A DNA stretch of 64,000 bases from Gaeumannomyces sp. JS-464 (taxonomy: Eukaryota; Ascomycota; Sordariomycetes; Magnaporthales; Magnaporthaceae). The stretch spans positions 1,178,001 through 1,242,000 of the forward strand of contig NGZR01000006.1 in the NCBI GenBank assembly GCA_002197995.1, read 5' to 3'. The position numbers and the translations under genes are program-made. How positions within the stretch are numbered: position 1 is the stretch's first letter; every line of letters begins with the position of its first letter. Below are positions 23,715-32,843 of this stretch, piece after piece. Below the pieces are notes generated by a model, which made no database searches, was not told the origin of the DNA, and saw only the letters and a list, made by a program, of their open reading frames with translations.

Positions 23715-23969
23715 CTAACCAAAGGAAAAAAAAGGAGCTATAAATGGCTTAGGCTGTGAAGGAGCCCGGCGAGCCTCCCGGTCGGCCTCCTCCCGCTCGA
23801 TACGCTCCAACTCCTCCATAGCGTTAATACCGCGACGAATTATACGTATTTTCTTTTTAAACCATATTTTCTTTTGTTTTCGCAAACGTTTAAGTTTGTT
23901 ATCCAAAGTATAACGTTCGTTATCCAAAACGCGACGTTTTTTTTCCACCGTTTTAACCTTCGCTTCCAT
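23715..23969 (-). CDS. Antisense coiled-coil ORF between chromodomain and 3' LTR of Gypsy-1
   Basis: Intact 84-codon ORF with an ATG start at 23969, on the strand opposite gag-pol. Residues 1-60 are very rich in Lys, Arg and Glu with a heptad-like pattern (KTVEKKRRVLDNERYTLDNK, then KLKRLRKQKKIWFKKK), followed by RRGINAMEELERIEREEADR and a short Pro/Phe tail ending FFSFG. This predicts a basic coiled coil with an acidic end. From memory, similar lysine-rich predicted proteins (an R-x-x-R-G-x-x-x-x-E-E-L-E block) occur antisense near the 3' end of other fungal Gypsy elements; I cannot check this here. It stayed open while gag-pol around it collapsed, and codons 50-75 keep high GC. Confidence 0.5.
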   Translation of the reverse strand: MEAKVKTVEKKRRVLDNERYTLDNKLKRLRKQKKIWFKKKIRIIRRGINAMEELERIEREEADREARRAPSQPKPFIAPFFSFG

Positions 23970-24338
23970 TTGCTAATACTAAAAGCCGATAAAACGAAGC
24001 TGCTCGGGCAAAAAACCTAAAATGTCGCAATTTATGCGGTTCCGGCTAAGGCATTCCACGCATCGAAAGGAGTTTTAAAAAAAAGCCTCGCATTTTTTAC
24101 GCTTTAAAACCTCGTAACAAAAAAAGCAAAAAGGCATTTTAAAAAAAAAAACGATTTAAACGAGCAAATCCTTACGTTAAAAGGTTTTTTTCGCAAAAGG
24201 ACGTTTTCGCACCCGACCGGATATTTTGTTAAAACAAAAAAGGGATAAGAAATGGTAAAAAGGAAAGTATTTACCATTAACAAAAAGCGGGGCGATAAAA
24301 CGTGGCTAAAAGGACTTGGCCTAAAAAAGGAAACCTAA

Positions 24339-24767
24339 TGTTACGACCAATATGCAAGCCTTAGGGCGGCAAGACGGAAAGGGTTTTAAGCGGTGCCCTT
24401 ACCCCGCACTCGGACACGTAAAATTACGTAACCCCAATTGGATCTTTGGATTTGTGTTAAAAGAACCACAAATCCATAAAGCTAAAAGGATTTTTAAATT
24501 TGTGTTAGCGAAACTACAAATTTACAAATCTAACCTAATATAAGGCAAAAGGCAGCGTATATATAAAAGATGGATTTCCTACTGTTTTAGGTAATTTTAA
24601 CTAAGGCTTCGGCATTAATTAACCTAAGTTAGCTCCTAGGCATCCTTTGGGGCAAGCAATTAAATTGTCCTTTTAAATCACGTGTTCCCTTGTTTACCAG
24701 CACCAGCGATACTGTCCTCTCCATCCCCGAAGTGCCTTACCTTAGGAGCAAACCCCTGATTGTAACA
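24339..24767 (+). repeat. Gypsy-1 3' LTR
   Basis: TGTTACGACCAATATGC to GATTGTAACA. It is less RIP-mutated in its right third (TCTCCATCCCCGAAGTGCC) than the 5' LTR. Confidence 0.85.
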
Positions 24768-24794
24768 GGTGCGCGGCTATGGGGTGCTCCGACT

Positions 24795-24874
24795 TAGCGC
24801 TTGGCCAAGCCTAGGCCCAGTCCTTAGTTCGCGCCGGTAATAAAGATAATGGTAGGAGCTATGGCGGGCTGCAT
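24795..24874 (-). pseudogene. Short-chain dehydrogenase/reductase, N-terminal fragment
   Basis: The minus strand from ATG 24874 reads MQPAIAPTIIFITGAN, a stop, then GLGLGLAKR. This is the first strand and the TGxxxGxG nucleotide-binding loop of the SDR family, with the Arg codon in the loop turned into TAA. The frame is cut at the TA next to the right end of Fot1-C. I could not find the rest of the gene beyond the left end of Fot1-C with confidence. Only about 26 codons support the call. Confidence 0.35.
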
Positions 24875-26039
24875 TTAAAAGCTTGGAAAGTTAAAAGGGG
24901 AGTTTAATTAGGGTGATGAGACTGGCATACAAGTAGAGGTTTTTCCTTTTTAAAATAGCATGGCAGGACGTTGCATGGATATTATACAGGTAGCGTCGAG
25001 CGGGAAGCTTTAAAACGTAATAAGGACAATAAGAAATATATTTGCTCCTAGTCGTTACAATGCGGGACCAGCCTAAAAAAGTGTTATCTTGCTGGAAATC
25101 AGCGCATAACCTAATGGACTTTTAGCATTTCCTTTTTGCGAAGATCGGGAGGGCAAACAAATGGACGAGGTTAAATAGGATAAATAAAGGAACTTAAAAA
25201 GCTGTTTAAAACTATGCGGTTTTTGGTTTTTTAAACCCCCCCCCCCCCCCCCCCCCCCCACCCTGCGGTTTTTTGCTTTTTTTTCGAAGTGGAGATAGTT
25301 GCCGGGGTAGCCTTGTGGCAAATTATGTATTTTTAGCCTTGTTTTCCAGTGGATTTACATCCCCGGCAGCCGGGGGGCGTCCACTCGTCGAATGCAACGG
25401 CAAGGACGATTTAAATAAAAGCTATTCCCAAAATAAAAGCGGGCCGGCAGTGCAACACGTTAACGCGAGTGGGAATAGCGTTACGTTTTGGAAAATCCAA
25501 AAGGCTTTTAAAGCTGGCAATAATGTCGTTCGAAAGGCTGGAAACCAGGCACTTTCGTAATATATAAAAGGACAATTTTAGCGTGCTAATTTTAAATAAA
25601 AAAACAATTACAACAACGATTTAAAAGCTGTTTTAAACAATGCGGATTTTGGTTTTTTAACCCCACCTGTGGTTTTTTGCCCTAATTTAAGCTTAATTTT
25701 CAAAATGGACAACTTTCGGGGTCCATTTATATATATTTGGGCCTATTTGTTAATGGAATCCCATTTAAAGCCGACACGAAACGTTTATCTATCGCAAAAG
25801 AACGGGCCACCACGGGGGATTTGCCACGAAAAGGGGAAAGGGTGGCAAATCCAGGTACTAGTTGTTAAAAGCTTTTGCTATTTTTGGTCCAATGCGCGGT
25901 GCGCACCTATTAAAAGCGATAAAAAAAATATTTATTAAATAGAGCAAAAAAAAACGAATTAAATAGTATATTTTGTATATTAAACAAATAAAAATTGCAG
26001 TTAAAATAAGCTAATTAATTTGGTGCACTTTACCAGCCT
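24875..26039. other. Mixed-GC stretch with a 24-base C run, no gene recognised
   Basis: ORFs up to 95 codons exist but look unlike any family and overlap low-complexity sequence. A segment around the C run (25195-25275) recurs at 25617-25685 (AAAAGCTGTTTTAAACAATGC, GGTTTTTTRAACCCC, GGTTTTTTGC), so part of this region is a short tandem duplication. Probably decayed repeat DNA. Confidence 0.4.
25236..25259. repeat. Poly-C tract (24 C)
   Basis: Uninterrupted run of 24 C between two GGTTTTTTG-type motifs. The related copy at 25617-25685 has only CCCC at the same place, so the run expanded within this unit or its length is an assembly artefact. Confidence 0.8.
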
Positions 26040-26698
26040 CGACCCCCGGGCCGGCCCACGGCACATTTGTCGCAAAAGCATACTCCTTTAACTGGCTTAA
26101 TCACTGTGGATATTTGTAGCAGCTTTTGCAAGCTCTGGTTTCCGAGGTAAGCAAGCCTTTCGTGCCAGATTCTCATATGGGCGTCCCTAAGTAAAAAAGC
26201 AGGAAAGGCCCGACGCTTTGATTGTTATGGCCGAGGCTGGTCGATAATGTACAACCCATTCCTTATGGTGGCTGTGAAGAGGCACCGGCTTCCAGAGGTG
26301 CACCATGCTCCTTTCCGAGTACAGACGACCTCCTGTCCCTTTTTCAAGAGGCTGGAAACTGACAAGAGGGGCCGTGTTCGGGGCCGCGTTTAGGGCCGGG
26401 GTCGGGTTGCGGAGGGGGGTACGGATACCCATCATAGCTTTTTAGTGTAGTCCATAAAGCAATCACGCCAGCCTTGGGCTTCTTTGCGCAGGCGCTCAGG
26501 CAGGGAAGCGACGGCTGCGTCCACCGATCGGGCCATAATAGCGCAGATAGTCGCCGTATCCTTGTGCCGTTGCATAAAACCGGCAATTAGCTGGTCGGCC
26601 TCGGCCGCGGCCGACCCCGTAGAGTTCGGGCCCTGGCTGCCCGCATGGCGGGACGCGCTAATGCCAGGGCGGGCAGCCGCTTGGATAGCGGCGGCCAA
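26040..26698 (-). pseudogene. Ty1/Copia gag-pol fragment (GAG-pre-integrase motif), truncated
   Basis: On the minus strand, 26050-26180 reads MRIWHERLAYLGNQSLQKLL and then VKGVCFCDKCAVGR. This is the H-x-x-L-x-H-L-G ... C-x-x-C pattern at the start of Copia integrases. Upstream in the same direction lie open pieces (26187-26435 and 26432-26698). The second is an Ala-rich helical segment with ADQLIAGFMQRHKDTATICA, which may be gag or an unrelated GC-rich fragment. No LTRs were found. RIP is mild here. Confidence 0.45.
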
Positions 26699-27163
26699 AG
26701 GGGAAGAGGGGGGCAGGGATGGAGCGGCTGGTCCTTTTAAAGGCGTGCCGCCGGCGGGCGGGAACCTCCGTACGAGCGCTTCAAGCTCCGAAGGGGGATG
26801 TGGGGGGTGTAGGGAGTCCGGAACACGGCCGGACTCGACTCTATTACCCGCCGGAGGGCAGGATTGTAATGGGGGGTTGCCGGCGGCACCATGGTGCCGT
26901 CGCCAGCCTTTGGGCTGGGAGGAGGTATGCTCTTTTCGTGGTTAAACTTGTCTGTTAAAGAATTGTATGCAAAATGGCTATACGCACTAACAGTGCGGAA
27001 ATTGGAGATGCCGTTTTAACATCAAGCATCGTCTCTCACCGCAACAGCCAATTCTAGATATCATCATCAAGCTACACCATCAGATCAGGCGACAGCATCA
27101 CAACTAAACAACCCTTTTTATCCATTACCCAAACCACCAGTTTTTTCTCCCCAAACTCCCACA
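26699..27163. other. GC-rich to balanced upstream stretch of the secreted protein gene
   Basis: 26700-26940 is GC-rich without a supportable ORF. 26965-27010 is a block shared, inverted, with about 43257-43315 (see findings). 27085-27163 looks like a fungal 5' leader: ACAACTAAACAACCC, then the pyrimidine tract TTTTTTCTCCCC just before the ATG. Confidence 0.4.
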
Positions 27164-27472
27164 ATGCGCTTCTACCTACACCACCTCCTCCTCGCCGCCG
27201 TGGCCACCCAGCTGCCCCTAGCCAGCGCGCAAAACGTGCAAGATGATCACCACTAGGCCCTTCACGTGGCGCGCTCTAAGGCTCTCGTGCGGGCCCGCGA
27301 CGCCATCGCCGAAGCCAAGCACTACAACGACCAGATCCTCGCCCGCGCACCAAACTTCCAGCAGGACATGCCCCTGGTAGCGCGGGGGAGCAAGCCAAGC
27401 AAGCCCAGCCCGCCTCCTCCCGGGCCGGTCGTGCCGCCCAACCCGCCCAAAATCCCCAAGATCAAGAGGTGA
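27164..27472 (+). pseudogene. Small secreted protein gene with one in-frame TAG
   Basis: ATG at 27164 follows CCCACA and a CT-rich leader. Codons 1-22 make a clear signal peptide (MRFYLHHLLLAAVATQ, then LPLASA). Codon 31 is TAG (27254-27256) in a CpA-to-TpA context, the preferred RIP change. The same frame then continues open for 71 codons: a helix (ALVRARDAIAEAKHYND), a linker, a proline-rich stretch (PSPPPPGPVVPPNPPK) and a basic end before TGA. The frame ends inside AAGAGGTGAGTCC, which also fits a 5' splice site, so a further exon is possible. Uninterrupted it would be 102 residues, cysteine-free. It resembles fungal secreted effector candidates in size only; function unknown. Confidence 0.55.
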
Positions 27473-27860
27473 GTCCAGTACAAGGAGCTATGCCCGCTGG
27501 GTGCGGCTTTCCACTCCCACGGGCCCGTCCTGCGTTTCTACTGCGAGGAGGTTCCTGGCCAGCAGACCAAATGAACGGGGATGATATAAATGCGAACTTG
27601 GACTGGCGTTTTTTTTTGTGATTTGCAAGCAGGTTTTAAAGTCAAGCATTAAGCGATCGGCGTTAGTTGGCATTTAATAGCTTGAAATTGGCGTTGTGAG
27701 GCACATGGAGGCGTTAGGCAAGAGCGTGGCATCGTATGGGGAAGTTGGTATCCGGTTTCACCGTTTGCAATTAAGGGCCTGTTCGTTTCAAACTGTTGAC
27801 ACACACAAATTTGATCAACACTTGTTGAACTGTTGACGGATCATCCAGATCCCGGAAATA

Positions 27861-29705
27861 AGTCAAGACCCTTGTTTTGCGCCCCCCCCACTTCCGGCCA
27901 CCCCAATTCCAACCACCCGATTTTCAACGCGTCAACTTCAACACGTCGCCATTTAACGAGCAATTGATCGTTTAACTTCTTTTTAGTGCATTTTGATGCT
28001 GGACCATTTATAAAGCAATATACGAAAACGGAGATCGCGTGCGCCCTCGAGGGCGTGCGTGCCGGCGCTTTTGTTAAGTCGGCCTCGAAAACATGGGTAT
28101 CCCGAGGTTTACCCTCCGGCGCCGGATTGGAGGCGGCCTGCCTTCCTGCCGTGCACAAGCGCACCGTTAACGCGTTAACCCTTCCCAAAAGCTCTTTTTG
28201 GCTGATTGGGTGCTCGTTTAAATCGCTTTAAGGTACTTTCCGACCTACGGAGAGTTGCGCTATATCGCCAGCCGTACCCTCGAACAAAGCGGCGACCTTT
28301 AAGCCTTCGGGAAGCGTTAGGTGGCTCTTTTTGGCCAAATACCCGATTTTTAAGACCTAAAAAGCCCGGCGCATAGAAAACGCACGCGTTAACGGCGTTT
28401 TAACGGAGGTAATCCGGGCGTGGTGGCCTCGTTTGGAAATGCTTGCCGTTAAGGCTATTAAGCCGGAAAACAAATACAATTTCGACGAGTGCGGGCTTAT
28501 AAAGGGCTTCGGATTTAACGGCCTCGTTTTGGGTATTAGGGCTGCAAGCCGTTGCAAAAAAAAGCCTTCGGCACGCGAGGTTAAACGACCATCATCGAAT
28601 GCATTTTAGCCACCGGAAAAGCGCTCGACCCCCTCGTTATTTTTAAAGGTTATTAATATAAAAGCAGTGGTTTCTTTTAAAAGATTAAAAAAATTTAAGC
28701 TTTAAAAATTCCACGCAACACAAAAGGGTGGACAAACGATAAAACGGGTGTAAAGTGGCTTAAAGATATTTTCCTTTCGAATACGGTGCCGGCCACCCCC
28801 GGAAATCGCCGGCTTTTGGTTTTAAACGGCTACGGATCCCACGCAACAAAGGACTTTATATACCTTTGCGCATCCAATAACGTTCAGCTCGTTTATTTAC
28901 CCGCCCACAGCTTTTACGTTTTTTAACCTTTCGATTTAACGGTTTTAACACGGTTAAAAAGGCTTACCGCCGGCATAACGGCTTTTTTACAACCTTTTGC
29001 ACGTTAATTGTAATAGGAAAACGTTATTTTTTAACTGCTATTACAAAGCAAAAAAGGAGGCTTTTATACCCGTATTATTAAGGCGGGTTAAGCCGCTACC
29101 GGCCTATGGCCCTTAAAAATTAGTAAGCCTTTTATAAGCCCTTTCCTTTTTAAAAATAGCAACGCTAAAACGTCCTAGGCTGCAAAGGATGCTTTAAAGG
29201 CCGAAAGGGTTACTTAAAGTACCTATTCCAAGTATTTCATGCCATTTAATATATTATGGCAACTCCCAAAACGACCTTCCAAATGCGTACTTAAATGGCC
29301 ACCTTTGCCCACAACTTCCGGCTCGGCCGAACGGCCCGTTTTGTTGTTCCAAAAGCTTACTAAGGCCTATAACGAAAAGATATCGCTTTAGTTACGTGCG
29401 AGCAAAAAACCAGGCGCCTGGAGGCGGAATTAAAGGTTGCACGGCCGAAAAAAAAAAAAGGTGTTGCCGGACCCAAATAAAGCCTTTGTGCGGATTGGCG
29501 ACATTAGGCGTGCATAACAGGAAGATGGCGATCTGCCAAGTGATCCACCAAAATCTCCTGCATTTGGCGATTCGGATGATATATCCGATTGTATTGTAGT
29601 TGGCTAGGAAAGATCACAATTGCGGAATGAAATTGGCGTGTTGGATGCATGGTGTGAGAATTGGGGTGGCCGGAAGTGGGGGTGGCGCAAAACAGGGTTT
29701 TAACT
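27861..29705 (+). mobile_element. Fot1/Pogo-type transposon, copy D
   Basis: Inverted ends AGTCAAGACCC (left) and, inverted, AGTTAAAACCC (right) continue for about 55 bp through TGTTTTGCGCC and CACTTCCGGCCACCCCAATT. TA lies at 27859-27860 and 29706-29707. The length, 1,845 bp, equals that of Fot1-C, although the TIRs differ, so they are related families. RIP is intermediate: the left end and parts of the transposase remain GC-rich. Confidence 0.88.
27985..29380 (+). pseudogene. Transposase of Fot1-D, broken
   Basis: HTH half: KQYTKTEIACALEGVRAGAF, then KSASKTW (about 28010-28100). Catalytic region: KYNFDECGLIKGFGFNG with the first Asp intact (GAC 28484-28486), an IIECILATGKALDPLVIFKG block, KGWTNDKTGVKWLKDIF, and LLVLNGYGSHATKDF. 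The second acidic residue is changed to Asn (AAC 28825-28827, a G-to-A step). LVYLPAHSFYVF...PFDLTVL follows, with the normal HVLQPLD altered. Shifts and stops interrupt the frame, so it is inactive. Confidence 0.8.
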
Positions 29706-29707
29706 TA

Positions 29708-30166
29708 GTCCTTACTGCCACATAAAAACTTGTCCAGGAATCGGAATGCAGTCACCGAAACGAGGACCCGAACTCGTAATGTCAACCGGCGGCGTTGTCT
29801 CGCGGAGCAATGAAACCCACCGTGAAATATCTTCTCGCAGTTGTCGGCGAATAAATTGATTGGGTCGGAGCTGATGAACTGGAAGGGGGACAGATTGTAT
29901 TCTTGTCTCGCCATTCTGTTGTTACATAGAAGCCCATTCACCTCGTCTGTATTCTTCTGTTGTCTTTGGCATGATAACTCCCCTCGACCTTTCCGCTACG
30001 AGCCAGTCCCCGTCAAATATCATAGAAGCCTGGCGAGCTTTGTCAAGAGGAGCTCGCATATGCTCCCTCCAGAGTGGCATTTCAGTCTCCTTGACAGGGC
30101 TGGCTTGCTTGGCGCCTCGACTAGTTCATCAATCCGGCACGTAGAAAGTTTAAATAAAAACACCCT
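29708..30166. other. GC-balanced stretch, no gene confirmed
   Basis: Not RIP-like. A 78-codon minus-strand frame (29705-29941) contains FADNCEKIFHGGFHC but has no recognisable family, and its end overlaps the Fot1-D boundary. I leave it uncalled. Confidence 0.35.
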
Positions 30167-30641
30167 TCACAGCTTTGAAAGAAACCACCCGCCTATCTTG
30201 ATCGCCGCTCCGCCCGCGGCCGCTGCTCCAGCAACCTGGACGACCCTATTGACGATGGCCGCGCCCGGCCGCGGGCCGCGGCGCTGGTCAGAGTCGAGTG
30301 GATGCTCGGGGCAACGACGTTCCCAATCGATGCTTGCCACGCGGCAGCGATGCTTCCTACTCCGAGGCGGGCCGCCCGATGAGGTTAGATGCAACGGTGT
30401 TGAGGCGGCTAATTACCTCCCATTCCCATGCATTTCATGTGAGTGGACTGTTGGTTGATAGCTGTGTGCTCACCTGCGACGACCCGCCGGGGCCGAAGCC
30501 CAGCGCGCCCAAGACGGGGGCGGCGACCAGGCCGGGCGTGGCGGCGATGACCAGGCCACTGCCTACCGCGATGGACCTCCCGGGGTTCTCCCAGGCCCAA
30601 GCGGCGGCAGCGGCCACTGACGTCTTGGCGAAATCGGCCAT
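30167..30641 (-). CDS. IFI6/IFI27-like (interferon-induced 6-16 family) small membrane protein
   Basis: ATG at 30641 (MADFAKTSVAAAAAWAWENP). Exon 1 encodes GRSIAVGSGLVIAATPG and LVAAPVLGALGFGPGGSS, the glycine/alanine-rich hydrophobic core of the 6-16/ISG12 family, which also occurs in filamentous fungi. A GTGAGC donor at 30473 and a TAG acceptor ending 30357 define a 117-bp intron. Exon 2 reads GSIAAAWQASIGNVV, then AIVNRVVQVAGAAAAGGAA and ends WFLSKL, stop 30167-30169. Exon 2 needs one added G at the junction and one in the CGGGCGCGG run, both fitting lost bases in G runs. Predicted length about 120 residues with two or three membrane helices; in animals the family acts at mitochondria or ER, in fungi the role is unknown. 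Confidence 0.68.
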
Positions 30642-30988
30642 TGCGATAGGGTTTTCGGCGACAGGTATGGATGACGATACGCTTGGTTTTGACGGCACGA
30701 TTTTGGGTGATGATAGTCCGGGGGGAGGAATCGGGGTGGGGCTGGGGTTTTTGTGTGGAAGCCCCAAGGAATTTCTCTGTTGGCTCTGGTTTTAGGTTGG
30801 GTCACAATTTGGGGCGCGGTAGAGTTGCTGCCTGTTTGCCTGCCGCCACCCGTTCCTCGAATCCTTCCAGTCGCCTCCTCGACTTCCATTGGACGGGCCA
30901 GCGGCTGTTAAATCCTCAACCCCACCCAACTCGAACCTACCATTTAGCACACATTACAGGGGATAAAGTACTGCCTGACATGCGGCCA

Positions 30989-32186
30989 TTAATTGAATCG
31001 ATACATCATCTGACCGACCAAATCAAAGGCAAAGGCGGGCACCTCCTCCAATAACGCCGGCCACCCTTCCAGATTGGACACATCGTCTACTACGCAAACA
31101 CTGAAGGCTGCCACAAGTTAACGCAGCCGACCTCCTTCGGCCGGTTGGCGGCCGTACACGTAGCGGACGAGTCCCCCAAACTCGGGGACGAACGCCGACG
31201 GCGAGATGGTCCATTGCGCCAACTCCCGAACCAACTGCGAAAAAGCACGATCCATAAACGAAAAGATGTCAAATCTATCGGCGAAGACCCAGACTTTAGC
31301 ATAACCGACAAACACAGGCTCGGACATGGCTTTCTGGTTCGGGTTGGTATGCCACATGGTTGGCCAATTGTCGCCGCTGGTACTTTTAACGCCACCATAC
31401 TTCATAAACGCAAAAATGAAGCTTCGTCTCCTTTGTATAGGGCCGCAGCCGCACATTGCAGTATCGAATTTGCGTTTCAATGAGGAGCCCGGCCGGTGGT
31501 TTGGGCATAGCACGGAGCATAAGCTGCCAAACCCACCACCACCGGTCAGCTCCGTCGACGCTATTGTGAAGGATGCAAGAAAGTAGGGCATGAACCCGTC
31601 CTTTCGGTCGCCCCCAAAATACTCAATTGAGGAAGCGTTGGCAAAACTGCCCTTGACATTGCCCTCCTGTGTGGTTTAATTGGCTGGCCATTGGTAAAGC
31701 AGGGCATCCTTGGGGCATTTGTTCGGCACGGCCTCGATGCTTGCCCTGCTTTCAGCGACTCCCTCGAAAGGTATGGCGGGTCCGTCTTTATCGACGGGGG
31801 CGAAGCCCGTGTAAGCACCGGTGTATATAAACTGGATGAAAGCGAGAAAACGTCTCTATCGACGTCCCGGACGGTCACGGAGTGTTTAAAGGAGCCCTGC
31901 GTCCGTCAGTTTATCAGGGCATGGAGCGGGGCCGACAGGCGAAACATAAGGTCCGGGTGGACGGAGAACTTAGCTCCGTTATGGCCCACATGAAACCGCA
32001 CCGGCTTCGTCGCCGTCAATCTAGCTAGTGAATAAGAACAGGATCTTTTTGGAAAATCGGAAGTGCTTACCGGCCCAGTTGGTCGGGGTCTATGCCTAGC
32101 AGGCCGCCATGGCTCAGGGGTGTTCGCGGGGTTTGGGAGGATGTCGTGGCTCCCCCGCCAAAACCGCCAAAACCAATCGATGACAT
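30989..32186 (-). pseudogene. BTB/POZ-domain protein gene with stops
   Basis: ATG 32186 starts MSSIGFGGFGGGATTSSQTP. A canonical 50-bp intron (32021-32070, GTAAGC to CTAG) leads in phase to the BTB fold: LTATKPVRFHVG, FSVHPDLMFRLSAPLHALIN, VTVRDVDRDVFSL, then FIQFIYTGAYTG after one lost T near 31846. Further on come PVFVGYAKVWVFADRFDIFS, VRELAQWTISPSAFVPEFGG, LVRYVYG and a conserved end LLEEVPAFAFDLVGQMMYRF before TAA 30989-30991. Stops interrupt at 31906-31908 (TGA), 31676-31678 (TAA) and 31118-31120 (TAA, a CAA-to-TAA step in LRQL). BTB proteins often act as adaptors for Cul3 ubiquitin ligases. Stops are substitutions of RIP type, so I regard it as a true pseudogene. Confidence 0.72.
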
Positions 32187-32843
32187 TTTGATTACTCTTC
32201 CACTGCAGTTCTTCATAGCATGAAGTAAGCAGGCTGGCTCCAGTGTACATCCAGCCCGCACTGACAACAACTTAGGTGGGCGACTACTGGGGAATCCTCG
32301 GTGTTGTATGTTTTTGCTGCTTTTTCTCTCGAGCCCAGGCTAAAGCTTGGAGCAAAGTCAGGAAATGAGTTCCTAACTGTACAATAAGTGGCTCTAGTTT
32401 CTTTTACCCATCAAAAAGGCAGCAGAATATTAATTCATTGCACGCTGAAACGAGATAAACAGGAAACATGGCTGTATTGGAACACGCTTGAAGAAAAGGA
32501 AAGAAAAAAAACGAAGAGCTTAACAGATAAAAAACAAAACCGCTAGACAAAATTGCAAAAAAAATAAAAATAAAGCTGAAAACACGAGAAAGAAAAGAAA
32601 AAAAAAGAAGAAAAGAGAAGCCCCAGGTAGAAAGAGCGCCGAAACAGGGGAAAAGGGTGTGAGAAGAGAAGAGTTTAAGACCGTGATCTCCCCCACCATC
32701 TCTCCTCCAGTCTGCGTTGTGGACTCGTGTGTTTTCCCAAAAGCCCAAGTCGGAGGGCCCCGGGAGCCGAACGGTTTTGTGTGAAGAAGCGGTTCCTCTC
32801 CTCTCCCTCCGTTGGGGAGGTTTTCTCGCAGATCACCGACTAA
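32187..32843. other. Intergenic, with a long low-complexity purine/A-rich segment
   Basis: 32470-32640 is dominated by AAAGAAAAGAAAAAAAAG-type runs. The translated minus strand is only Phe/Ser low complexity. This is the shared upstream side of the BTB gene and the downstream side of the secreted protein gene at 32844-33058. No other gene seen. Confidence 0.5.

Larger units (their letters stand above)
17354..24767 (+). mobile_element. Gypsy-1: Ty3/Gypsy LTR retrotransposon with chromodomain, RIP-decayed
   Basis: Direct LTRs of 423 and 429 bp open with TGTTACGAC and close with TTGTAACA. The interior reads, on the plus strand, gag with a CCHC knuckle, protease region, reverse transcriptase, RNase H, integrase and chromodomain, in the order of Ty3/Gypsy chromodomain elements. 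Target duplication AGTGC/GGTGC. The interior is stop-dense with TAA in place of CAA and CGA codons. Confidence 0.88.
15531..24794 (+). mobile_element. Fot1/Pogo-type transposon, copy C, split by Gypsy-1
   Basis: The left TIR begins AGTCGGAGCACCCCATGGCC at 15531. Its inverted partner lies in two parts: 17300-17353 and 24768-24794. Rejoining them across one 5-bp duplication (AGTGC left, GGTGC right) restores a TIR that matches the left one for about 60 bp with only C/T and G/A changes. The element without the insertion is 1,845 bp, the same as Fot1-D. TA follows the right end (24795-24796); on the left the two bases are CA, with TA two bases further out. Confidence 0.82.

Noticed and set aside
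17300..24800. 20-bp direct repeat flanking Gypsy-1 read as an unusually long target duplication
   Set aside because: The flanking similarity is explained by the repeated internal structure of the Fot1-C terminal repeat (CCGCGCAC occurs twice); the real duplication is 5 bp.
26484..26945. 153-codon plus-strand ORF
   Set aside because: Overlaps the Copia fragment on the other strand and reads as Arg/Gly/Ala low complexity.
29705..29941. 78-codon minus-strand ORF with FADNCEKIFHGGFHC
   Set aside because: Looks partly protein-like but has no recognised family and overlaps the Fot1-D right flank; evidence too thin for a gene call.
32404..32748. Phe/Ser-rich 114-codon minus-strand ORF (apparent membrane protein)
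   Set aside because: Translation of a purine-rich low-complexity tract; hydrophobicity is a by-product of the TTT/TCT codons.
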